Below, piece by piece: positions 9,305-16,348 of a DNA stretch of 39,186 nt; positions within the stretch are counted from its first letter, which is position 1, and each line of letters begins with the position of its first letter. The position numbers and the translations under genes were made by a program. The notes under the pieces are model-generated. The model saw nothing but the letters and a program-made list of their open reading frames with translations. It did not search any database and was not told the DNA's origin. This DNA comes from Eubacteriales bacterium (GTDB lineage Bacteria; Bacillota; Clostridia; Saccharofermentanales; DTU023): positions 17,324 to 56,509 of the forward strand of contig JAUNVR010000010.1 in NCBI GenBank assembly GCA_030537595.1. The letters are read 5' to 3'.

Positions 9305-10912
9305 TTAGAGTTGATCTTCAGGGATATTATCTTCATCCTGTAATTTCTCATTTAATGAGGCGGAGATCTCACGCTTTAACTCATGGTAAAGATCGTAGTT
9401 GATTTCATCTTTGACCGCCTGCGAAAGATCCTCTTTCAGAGCCTGGGATAACTCGTCGTGAATGATCTCTCTGACCTGGCGCTTGAGAGAAATTCTCAGT
9501 GCACCTTCGTCTTCTTTCATTAACTTGGCGCTAGCTTTTTTGGCCTCAGCTTCGGGCAAGTTATAGTGGGTCTTACGGCCGTAGAATGTGGTGTCCGTGC
9601 CGGAGAAGTTAACCCCGGTATCCTGGGGATCATTGACATCGAACTCGTAGTCTTTACCCGGTAGGATTGCGTTGAGCAGGATGCCGACTAGAGCTGCAAT
9701 CGCGATTCCGGAAAGATTGATCCGGCCAAAGCTGACGCCTTCGCGGAAGCCCAGGGCACAGACTAGAATTGACGCGGCGACAATGAGGTTTCGAGACTTG
9801 GTAAAGTCGACCTGGTTTTCAACTACGTTGCGCAGCCCGATGGCGGAAATCATTCCGTAGAGAATTAAGGAGACACCGCCGATGATTGCTGCTGGCAGCG
9901 TGCGGATTAATTCTGAGAGGATGGGGAAGAAGGAAAGGCCAATTGCAAAGAAGGCTGCAATTCGTGTGACCTTGGCATCATAAACTCGAGTTAGAACCAA
10001 GACGCCGGTATTTTCACCGTAGGTGGTATTTGCTGGAGCGCCGAAGAAGGCTGCCATCATGGTGGCTAAACCGTCACCAGCAAGGGTCCGGTGGAGCCCC
10101 GGGTTGGCAATATAATTGCGGCCGGTGGTGGCGGAGATGGCGGAAATATCGCCGATATGCTCCATAATAGTGGCCAGAGCAATTGGGGCGATGGTCAGGA
10201 TTGCCGAGCGGTCAAAGGTCGCAAAGCGCTCACGGTGGATTGGTAGGGCCAACCAGCGTCCCTCAGCGATGATTGCTTGGACACCGGAGAAGTCGACCCT
10301 GTGCAGGAGTAAAGCTACGAGGTAAGAAACACCGAGGCCGATCAGAATCGGAATAATTCGAACCATTCCCTTACCCCAGATATTACAAATAATAATTGCG
10401 GATAAGGCAATTAGGGCGAGCAGCCAGTCATTGCTGGCTGAGGCGATGGCTGTTGGGGCAAGAATCAGACCGATGGAAATAATAATCGGGCCGGTGACCA
10501 CAGGCGGGAAGAAGCGCATCACACGACGTACTCCAAAGACCTTAATTAAGGCTGAGAGCAGGAGGTAGATAGCACCTGCGACAATGATTCCGCCGCCGGC
10601 TTTGGCCAGGGCTACTGGATCAGCAGAGCCGTCTGCACCGAGGGGTGCGACCATTGCATAACCGCCGAGGAAGGCAAAAGAGGAGCCTAAAAAGGCGGGG
10701 ATTTTACCACCGGTAACTAGGTGGAAAAGCAGAGTACCTAAGCCTGCGAAGAGCAAGGTGGTGGAGATCGATAGGCCTGTTAACAGCGGCACTAGAATGG
10801 TTGCACCAAACATTGCAAAGCAGTGCTGCAGGCCGAGAATCAGCCGCCGATTTAAAGGCAGCGTACGTAAGTCGCGAATCGGTTCAGTACCGAGTTGCTG
10901 AGTATTTTTCAT
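9305..10912 (-). CDS. NCS2-family nucleobase permease (uracil/xanthine type) with helical C-terminal tail
   Basis: The first 420 residues form a polytopic NCS2 transporter resembling UraA, which takes up uracil or xanthine with protons. Key features are GLQHCFAMFGATILVP at 27-42, the GSSFAFLGG stretch at 76-84, E251 in MEHIGD and E300 in ANTTYGENTG; the last two correspond to the substrate and proton glutamates of UraA. The family is usually about 430 residues; this protein continues to 535. Residues 419-535 are soluble and highly charged. After YGRKTHYNLPEAEAKK comes a long predicted amphipathic helix with repeated L-S-Q-A-[LV]-K units (about 478-525). Uracil versus xanthine cannot be decided. 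The ATG has GAGGTGA upstream. A hairpin lies only 27 nt upstream, leaving little room for a separate promoter. Confidence 0.9.
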   Translation of the reverse strand: MKNTQQLGTEPIRDLRTLPLNRRLILGLQHCFAMFGATILVPLLTGLSISTTLLFAGLGTLLFHLVTGGKIPAFLGSSFAFLGGYAMVAPLGADGSADPVALAKAGGGIIVAGAIYLLLSALIKVFGVRRVMRFFPPVVTGPIIISIGLILAPTAIASASNDWLLALIALSAIIICNIWGKGMVRIIPILIGLGVSYLVALLLHRVDFSGVQAIIAEGRWLALPIHRERFATFDRSAILTIAPIALATIMEHIGDISAISATTGRNYIANPGLHRTLAGDGLATMMAAFFGAPANTTYGENTGVLVLTRVYDAKVTRIAAFFAIGLSFFPILSELIRTLPAAIIGGVSLILYGMISAIGLRNVVENQVDFTKSRNLIVAASILVCALGFREGVSFGRINLSGIAIAALVGILLNAILPGKDYEFDVNDPQDTGVNFSGTDTTFYGRKTHYNLPEAEAKKASAKLMKEDEGALRISLKRQVREIIHDELSQALKEDLSQAVKDEINYDLYHELKREISASLNEKLQDEDNIPEDQL

Positions 10913-10939
10913 ATGTCACCTCTTTGATTTAATGTAAAG

Positions 10940-10964
10940 AAGGTCGACCACTACGGTCGACCTT
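10940..10964 (-). terminator. Hairpin between lipoprotein gene and permease gene (terminator or attenuator)
   Basis: AAGGTCGACC (10940-10949) and GGTCGACCTT (10955-10964) form a perfect 10-bp stem around ACTAC. On the minus strand it is followed by CTTCTTTACATT, a poor U-tract. It begins 11 nt after the lipoprotein stop codon and ends 27 nt before the permease start, so it may only partly stop transcription. Each arm contains the self-complementary GGTCGACC, which also makes it a possible protein-binding dyad. Confidence 0.55.
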
Positions 10965-10975
10965 TATTTGCTTAT

Positions 10976-12085
10976 TTATTCTTGCTCTGCTGCCGCTCCA
11001 TTGTCGGCGAGCTTTGCAGTCACGTCAATGCTGACCGGAATCTCCGGGTGGTCACTCGTGCTCTTGATTACTGCGGTCAGATGGGGCATGTCAATCGAGA
11101 AGAAATACTCGCCTGGCTGACTGGACTCCTGGATGAACATATCCGGATTTAAATCAAAGTAATCCGGAACCTGGAAGGAGTGGTGGACAGGGAAGAACAA
11201 ATCCCGCAAGTCGTGATAAGGATTCTGATGGTTCGGTCTAAAGAGATAGGAAACCTTATAGAGCTGGTCGAACTCGTTGAAGAAGTACTTACGCACACCG
11301 TGATAAACATAGACTGTGTGGTCATACTCTAATTTTTCCAGCTTATCATAATCCTTAACTAAACCTTCCACACCCATGACTTCGGCTCTACTGGCACCAA
11401 AGTACAGGCCCAGCTCTGCGACGTCAAAGGTACTAGTCAAGCTAGGACGATTGGCCTCTTCCTCAGTCCAATTGACTGGCGGGATAATCGACTGTGCTAG
11501 TTCGACACCGCTGTCTTGGATTTTGGCAATAAATTCCTGGGCCTGAGTTGCATAGTTGTTCAACTCAGTCAGAACCTGGTTATAGGCATCCGGTAAATTG
11601 GTTGCGTTTTCACTCTGGATGGAATGGGCCATGAGGCGGCAGTGGTTTGCCAAACGGAAGTTCTGCTCAAAGAAATTACGCATCGACTCAGGCACAGTGG
11701 AGAGAGGGATCGCCTCGATCTTCGTGCAGGCTTCGTAAAGCTTGTCACGAGTCTCGATGAAGCGTTTATTCTTACTCACTTCTATACCCTTATTGATTAC
11801 GTCAGATTGGTAACTCTCTGTACCCTTGCCAAACTCATTAAAGGCGGCAATCAAGTTAGCCAGCTTGTCCTCGCCAAATTTAAGGAAGTCTTCTTCCCTC
11901 CGGGAGAGTCCGCGCTCGTTCTTTTTCAAGTCGGCATCGGGATCTTCCTGGACAATATTGGCAACCTCATCATCAATCGCATCATTGCCCTTGCTCTTTT
12001 TAAAGAGGGAGCAGGCGCTAAGTAATGTGATTAAGACCAAGATCTGGCAGATTAAAATTAGATATTTCGGAGTTTTGCTTTGCAT
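10976..12085 (-). CDS. Lipoprotein of unknown function
   Basis: This 369-residue protein starts with a lipoprotein signal: basic MQSKTPK, a hydrophobic core and lipobox LLSAC, giving Cys25 as the lipid-bearing residue. The mature N-terminus is acidic and low in complexity (about 30-60). Next comes a probably helical region with regularly spaced charged and aliphatic residues (about 60-200). The C-terminal part (about 220-345) contains LGLYFGASRAEVMGVEG followed by YDHTVYVYHGVRKYFFNEFDQLYKV. That pattern resembles small alpha/beta envelope domains in which a G-x-[ST]-x-x-E-V helix precedes paired strands. I do not recognise the family. The start has a strong TGTAGGAGG site and a good promoter upstream. 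The permease gene follows on the same strand, so the two may share transcription. Confidence 0.8.
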   Translation of the reverse strand: MQSKTPKYLILICQILVLITLLSACSLFKKSKGNDAIDDEVANIVQEDPDADLKKNERGLSRREEDFLKFGEDKLANLIAAFNEFGKGTESYQSDVINKGIEVSKNKRFIETRDKLYEACTKIEAIPLSTVPESMRNFFEQNFRLANHCRLMAHSIQSENATNLPDAYNQVLTELNNYATQAQEFIAKIQDSGVELAQSIIPPVNWTEEEANRPSLTSTFDVAELGLYFGASRAEVMGVEGLVKDYDKLEKLEYDHTVYVYHGVRKYFFNEFDQLYKVSYLFRPNHQNPYHDLRDLFFPVHHSFQVPDYFDLNPDMFIQESSQPGEYFFSIDMPHLTAVIKSTSDHPEIPVSIDVTAKLADNGAAAEQE

Positions 12086-12134
12086 TGTTTCCTCCTACAA
12101 TGTTTAACTACAGTACTTGTAGTTCTGAGAATCT

Positions 12135-12162
12135 ATTATAGCGAGAAATGCGCTTTTGTCGA
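12135..12162 (-). promoter_or_regulatory. Promoter of the lipoprotein gene
   Basis: Read on the minus strand, TCGACA (12162-12157) is followed after 16 nt by a perfect TATAAT (12140-12135). This predicts a start near 12128 and a leader of about 43 nt. Confidence 0.6.
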
Positions 12163-12167
12163 CAGTT

Positions 12168-12201
12168 ATTGTAATATTAAGGAAAGCTTAATTGTAATAT
12201 T
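12168..12201 (+). repeat. Pair of direct repeats ATTGTAATATT upstream of the dus gene
   Basis: Identical 11-bp copies lie at 12168-12178 and 12191-12201, 23 bp apart, about two helical turns, in the gap between the divergent lipoprotein and dus genes. They might be a regulator-binding pair or overlapping -10-like sequences for dus. No regulator is known. Confidence 0.4.
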
Positions 12202-12224
12202 TCAGATTCAGAAAGGGCGATATT

Positions 12225-13262
12225 TTGAAATCAATCGCAGAAATTCGACAGCTTAGCCCTGCGGAAAGGGATTTAGCCCTGAGCCGGGCCAAAGAGGAAT
12301 TGCGCTTAAGTAACGGTCAAAAACTTAAGAACCGTCTGGCCTTAGCGCCTTTGGCCGGGACTAGTAATTTGGCCTTTAGAAAGTTGGCTCTCCACTATGG
12401 TGCAGCTTTTGCCGTCAGTGAATTGGTCTCTGCAAGGGGACTTAATTATCCAGGTGGCTTCACTCGAGCGAGACCATATTTGGCCAAAGCCAAGGGCGAG
12501 ATGATGGCGATTCAGCTCTTTGGTTATGAGCCTGAAGACTTTCGCCAGGCGATTCCGCGCCTTCTAGAAAATCCGCTCTATGCAGAGCCGATCAGTATCG
12601 ATTTAAACTTTGGTTGCCCTGTACCAAAGGTCGTCAAGACTGGGGCTGGCTCAGCCCTGCTTTTAGAACCCGAGAGAGCTGGGGAGATTGTCGCAGCAGC
12701 GGTCGCCGCCGCGAGGCCCTACGGAGTTTTAGTCTCAGCAAAAATTCGCTCTTCTTGGGCCGGTGAGAGCGAGTCTGCAATGCGCTTACTGCGTGCGATA
12801 GAGGCAGCGGGAGCTAGTCTGATTTGTGTCCATGGCCGTTCGCGTGAGCAGTTTTATAGTGGCCAAGCCGATTGGGAGAAGATTGCTGAACTGGCGGCAG
12901 CCAGCCGCATCTCTTTTTATGGGAATGGTGACATCGCTACGCAGGCTGATTTAGCCAAGGCTTTTACTCTGCCCGGCTTAGACGGAGTGATGATTGGGCG
13001 TGCAGCCCAGGGCGCCCCCTGGATTTTCCAGCAGCTTTTAGGTGGGCCTGAGCCTTCTCTAGAGGAGAAGCGTGAGGTCATAATTGAGCATTTTGAAAGA
13101 CTTTGTGAATTATCTGGAGAAATGGTCGCAGTGCGTGAATTTCGGAGTCAGTTGATGGCTTATTTTAAGGGATTTCCTGGCGCTTCAAGTTTACGGAGGG
13201 AGGCTGGAAAACTGAGTTCGCGCAAAGAACTAACAGCGCTTTTAGCTAAATTGACCAATTAA
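12225..13262 (+). CDS. dusB: tRNA-dihydrouridine synthase, DusB type
   Basis: This is an FMN-dependent enzyme that reduces specific uridines in tRNA to dihydrouridine. The 345-residue sequence has the family motifs: LAPLAGTSNLAFR at the FMN site, QLFGYEP, the catalytic loop LNFGCPVPKVVKTGAGSALL with Cys131, VHGRSREQFYSGQADW, GNGDI, and GVMIGRAAQGAPWIF binding the FMN phosphate. Closest by motif to DusB, although the family split was not tested. The start is taken as TTG at 12225 with AAAGGG upstream, because there is no ATG near the N-terminus of the conserved region. In many Bacillota a dus gene sits in core clusters; here it stands between a divergent lipoprotein gene and the EF-G2 gene, which has its own promoter. 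Confidence 0.93.
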   Translation: MKSIAEIRQLSPAERDLALSRAKEELRLSNGQKLKNRLALAPLAGTSNLAFRKLALHYGAAFAVSELVSARGLNYPGGFTRARPYLAKAKGEMMAIQLFGYEPEDFRQAIPRLLENPLYAEPISIDLNFGCPVPKVVKTGAGSALLLEPERAGEIVAAAVAAARPYGVLVSAKIRSSWAGESESAMRLLRAIEAAGASLICVHGRSREQFYSGQADWEKIAELAAASRISFYGNGDIATQADLAKAFTLPGLDGVMIGRAAQGAPWIFQQLLGGPEPSLEEKREVIIEHFERLCELSGEMVAVREFRSQLMAYFKGFPGASSLRREAGKLSSRKELTALLAKLTN

Positions 13263-13271
13263 TTATTCCCC

Positions 13272-13300
13272 TTGCCCCTATCACGCTATACAGATATAAT
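13272..13300 (+). promoter_or_regulatory. Promoter of the EF-G2-type gene
   Basis: TTGCCC (13272-13277) and a perfect TATAAT (13295-13300) are 17 nt apart, beginning 10 nt after the dus stop codon. The predicted start is near 13307. The leader contains a small hairpin GCTC-TGAC-GAGC (13334-13345). Confidence 0.75.
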
Positions 13301-13381
13301 AAGTGACGTGCCGTTTAGGACGTCCTTTGGCGTGCTCTGACGAGCATGTATTAAATAAAGCAGAGAGAGGGGAAGTGTTTG

Positions 13382-15460
13382 ATGAAAATCTATCCCGCGA
13401 CACAAATTCGCAATATCGCCTTTATGGGTCACAGTGGCTCCGGTAAAACCTCGGTAATTGAGGCAATGCTTTTAAATGCTAAGGTCATTAACCGTATGGG
13501 TAAACCCCAAGATGGGAACACCGTGACCGACTTTGACCAAGAGGAACAGCGCCGTGGTGCTTCAATCAGCACCAGTTATGCTGCTCTCGAATGGCAGAAT
13601 AGCAAGTTTAATTTAATTGACGTCCCCGGTGATTTCGATTTCCTGGCTGAACAACGTCTCGGCATGCATGTTGCCGACAGTGTAATTCTGGTTGGTTCAG
13701 CTAAAGATGGCTTGTCCGTAGGTGCCGAGAAAACTCTGCGCATGGTCGAGAAGGCAGAGAAGCCTTGTGCCCTTCTTTTGAACCGCCTTGATGAGGCCAA
13801 TGCTAACTTTGGCAAGACCCTGGAAGAGTTCAGAGCCGCTTATGGCAATAAGCTGGTGCCGCTGATGCTCCCGATTAAAGAGGGTGAAGACTTTGTTGGT
13901 TTCATTGAGATCAGCACTAAGGATGCTTATAAATTTGCTGCCAACGGTCAGGCGACTAAGACTGAGGTGCCTGCTGATTTAGTGGCAGCTGTCGATCAAT
14001 ATCACGATGAGCTTCTCGAGCAGATTGCCGGTTCCGATGAGGAACTGATGATGAAGTTCTTTGATGGTGAGGCTTTTACCCCAGAAGAAGAAGCTAGAGG
14101 CATTATTGCTGCGATGTTGCAGGGCTCCTTAATTCCAGTCCTGGCAGTTTCTGCGATTAATAACCAGGGCGTTGCCCAGGTGATGGATTTTATTGGCAAG
14201 TTCTTCCCGAAAGCCTCAGATTTCCCGACCGTATCTGCGAAGCAGGGCGGCGAAGTTATTGAATTAAAACAGGATGAGAATGGTCCTTTAGCAGCCTTTG
14301 TCTTTAAGACCATCGTCGACCCCTTTGTCGGCCGAATCTCACTGTTTAGAGTTTATTCCGGAAGCTTCGATTCTGAGCACAATGCATATAATACTCAGAA
14401 GCAGCTAGAGGAAAGAATTAGTGCCGTCTTTGCAATGCAGGGTAAGAAGCAGATTGAAGTTGCCAGAATCCCGGCCGGTGATATCGGTGCTGTAGCTAAG
14501 CTCAACGAAACTCAGACCAACGACACTCTTTGCTATAAGGATTCAGAATTAATTCTGGATGAGGTTAAGATGCCGATTCCTTGCTTGAGCATGGCGATTG
14601 AGCCTGAAAAGCGCGGTGAAGAAGATAAGATTATGCAGGGCATGCAGCGTCTTTTAGACGAGGATCCCTCCTTTACCATCAAGAGCGATCGCGAAACTCA
14701 CCAACTCCTACTTTCAGGCCAGGGTGAGGTTCAACTCGAGGTTCTACGCTCCAAGCTTAAAGGTAAATATAATGTCGATGCGGTGCTGAAAGAAGCCCGG
14801 GTCCCATACAGAGAAACTATTCGTAAGAAAGTTAAGGTCCAGGGCCGCCATAAGAAACAGTCCGGCGGACACGGCCAGTATGGTGACGTGTGGATCGAGT
14901 TTGAGCCTTGTGATTCTGAGGAGCTGGTCTTTGAAGAGAGCATCTTTGGTGGTGCAGTTCCGAAAAACTACTTCCCAGCAGTTGAAAAAGGTCTGCAGGA
15001 AGCAGTTGAAGAAGGCGTCCTGGCAGGTTATCCCGTGGTCAATCTGAAGGCGACTTTGGTTGACGGTTCATATCACGATGTTGACTCGAATGAAATGAGC
15101 TTTAAGCTGGCTGCCCGCCTGGCCTATAGAAATGGTCTACCCCAGGCTGATCCAGTGATCTTGGAGCCAATTGCAGCGGTCAAGGTCCATATCCCCGATG
15201 ATTACCTCGGCGATATCATGGGTGACATGAGCAAGCGTCGTGGCCGGATCCTCGGCATGGGTGCTGACGTCGACGCTGGTTACCAGGTGGTCGAAGCAGA
15301 GGCTCCGATGAGCGAACTGACGAAGTATGCAACTGACCTGAAGTCAATGACACAGGGTCGCGGTTGGTTCAATGTTGAATTCGCACGCTATGAGCAGGCC
15401 CCACAGGAGATTGCACAGAAAGTAATCGCCAAGGCGGAAGCAGAAAAAGAAGAAAACTAG
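13382..15460 (+). CDS. EF-G2-type translational GTPase (second elongation factor G homologue)
   Basis: This 692-residue protein aligns with EF-G along its whole length: P-loop GHSGSGKTS, domain II PFVGRISLFRVYSG, domain [18 protein letters not shown], and C-terminal ELTKYATDLKSMTQGRGWF. It differs at sites fixed in canonical EF-G: the G3 motif is DVPGD, so the catalytic His is Asp84; G2 reads RGASI rather than RGITI; and G4 is NRLD rather than NKMD. Thermus EF-G2 also lacks the His (DAPGY, from memory), which supports a family-wide feature rather than decay. A TTG-ATG pair occurs at the start; ATG at 13382 is preferred, about 7 nt after GAGAGGGGAA. The cellular role of this family is not settled; it is not TetM-like by motif. 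It has its own promoter and terminator. Confidence 0.92.
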   Translation: MKIYPATQIRNIAFMGHSGSGKTSVIEAMLLNAKVINRMGKPQDGNTVTDFDQEEQRRGASISTSYAALEWQNSKFNLIDVPGDFDFLAEQRLGMHVADSVILVGSAKDGLSVGAEKTLRMVEKAEKPCALLLNRLDEANANFGKTLEEFRAAYGNKLVPLMLPIKEGEDFVGFIEISTKDAYKFAANGQATKTEVPADLVAAVDQYHDELLEQIAGSDEELMMKFFDGEAFTPEEEARGIIAAMLQGSLIPVLAVSAINNQGVAQVMDFIGKFFPKASDFPTVSAKQGGEVIELKQDENGPLAAFVFKTIVDPFVGRISLFRVYSGSFDSEHNAYNTQKQLEERISAVFAMQGKKQIEVARIPAGDIGAVAKLNETQTNDTLCYKDSELILDEVKMPIPCLSMAIEPEKRGEEDKIMQGMQRLLDEDPSFTIKSDRETHQLLLSGQGEVQLEVLRSKLKGKYNVDAVLKEARVPYRETIRKKVKVQGRHKKQSGGHGQYGDVWIEFEPCDSEELVFEESIFGGAVPKNYFPAVEKGLQEAVEEGVLAGYPVVNLKATLVDGSYHDVDSNEMSFKLAARLAYRNGLPQADPVILEPIAAVKVHIPDDYLGDIMGDMSKRRGRILGMGADVDAGYQVVEAEAPMSELTKYATDLKSMTQGRGWFNVEFARYEQAPQEIAQKVIAKAEAEKEEN

Positions 15461-15526
15461 TCTAATTGAGTAGAGAATCTGACTTTGCTGATTTGACGTA
15501 GTTTTAAAATTTAAGCTTAAGTAATT

Positions 15527-15555
15527 AAATGGCTAGGGGTTTTCCCTAGCCATTT
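15527..15555 (+). terminator. Terminator after the EF-G2-type gene
   Basis: AAATGGCTAGGG (15527-15538) pairs perfectly with CCCTAGCCATTT (15544-15555) around a 5-nt loop. The T-run is only three long, and the HAD gene follows 24 nt later, so some read-through is likely. Confidence 0.65.
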
Positions 15556-15579
15556 CCTGATAAAAGAACTGAGGTAAGA

Positions 15580-16257
15580 ATGCAGCAAAAGAACTTAAAG
15601 GCAATACTTTTCGATTTTGATGGGACCTTGATGGACACCATCCCACTGATTGTAGAAAGCTACCAGTATGTTTACCGTAAGTATTGCAATCGAGAGGTGA
15701 GTAGAGCAGAAATTGTGGCTGGGATTGGCCTGCCCTTAGAAAGTATTTTTGCAGCTGAGGGTGAAGAGCGGGCGAAGGAGCTGTTAACTGCCTACTTGGA
15801 TTACAATCGGCCCCGGCTGGCTACGGGCGTTGGGATTTACCTGGGTATTGGACCGATGCTGGAAGCTCTAGCAGAACTTGATCTCGCCCTCGGCATAGTC
15901 ACAGCAAAGCGGGGGAGCGATTTAGCCCCGACTCTAGAAGCCTTTGACTTAAAAAAGTACTTTGATGTCATTGTGAGTAAGTTTGACACCACTGAGCATA
16001 AGCCGAATCCTGCGCCCTTAAATCTCGCGATGGAGAAGCTGGGTTTAACTAAGGCTGAAGAAATTCTGTACATTGGCGATGCAGTTTACGATATTCAAGC
16101 GGCCAAAAATGGCGGCTTTGCCTCTGGACTAGTGGCCTGGTCAGAAACGGCCGAAAGTACCAGAGAAAGTGAGCAGCCAGATTATTTCTTTAAGAGCCCG
16201 GAGGAGATTGTGAACTACGCGAAGGCAGCTATAGCGGCTAATTTCGGCAAAGATTAA
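15580..16257 (+). CDS. HAD-superfamily phosphatase (PpaX/phosphoglycolate phosphatase-like)
   Basis: The 225-residue protein has the four HAD motifs. Motif I is LFDFDGTLMDT with nucleophile D12 and acid/base D14. Motif II lies in GIVTAK, the motif III lysine is in HKPNPAPL, and motif IV is YIGDAVYDIQAAKNGG. A helical cap lies between motifs I and II (about 20-85). Length and motifs fit pyrophosphatase PpaX or phosphoglycolate phosphatase; the substrate cannot be fixed from sequence. The ATG has a GAGGT site upstream. The gene follows the EF-G2 terminator closely and is followed by a weak hairpin. Confidence 0.88.
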   Translation: MQQKNLKAILFDFDGTLMDTIPLIVESYQYVYRKYCNREVSRAEIVAGIGLPLESIFAAEGEERAKELLTAYLDYNRPRLATGVGIYLGIGPMLEALAELDLALGIVTAKRGSDLAPTLEAFDLKKYFDVIVSKFDTTEHKPNPAPLNLAMEKLGLTKAEEILYIGDAVYDIQAAKNGGFASGLVAWSETAESTRESEQPDYFFKSPEEIVNYAKAAIAANFGKD

Positions 16258-16294
16258 CTATGGAATAAAAGCGTAAATAAGTGTAGAATAAGCG

Positions 16295-16320
16295 TTGGCG
16301 TTTTTGAGCGCCTAATTTTT
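16295..16320 (+). terminator. Weak terminator after the HAD gene
   Basis: TTGGCG (16295-16300) can pair with CGCCTAA (16309-16315) with one bulged base, followed by TTTTT (16316-16320). The stem is short, so confidence is low. Confidence 0.35.
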
Positions 16321-16348
16321 GCGTTAGATTTACGAGAAAAGGTGAAAA

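Noticed and set aside
11624-12025. 133-codon open frame on the plus strand opposite the lipoprotein gene
   Set aside because: It lies wholly antisense to a gene with a clear signal peptide, promoter and ribosome binding site, has no site of its own, and its translation shows no family features.
13379-13384. TTG-ATG pairs as alternative starts (also at 20014-20019)
   Set aside because: In both genes the ATG has better spacing to the ribosome binding site than the TTG three bases earlier.
15493-15521. Promoter TTGACG for the HAD gene
   Set aside because: No -10 lies 16-18 nt downstream, and the terminator hairpin follows directly.
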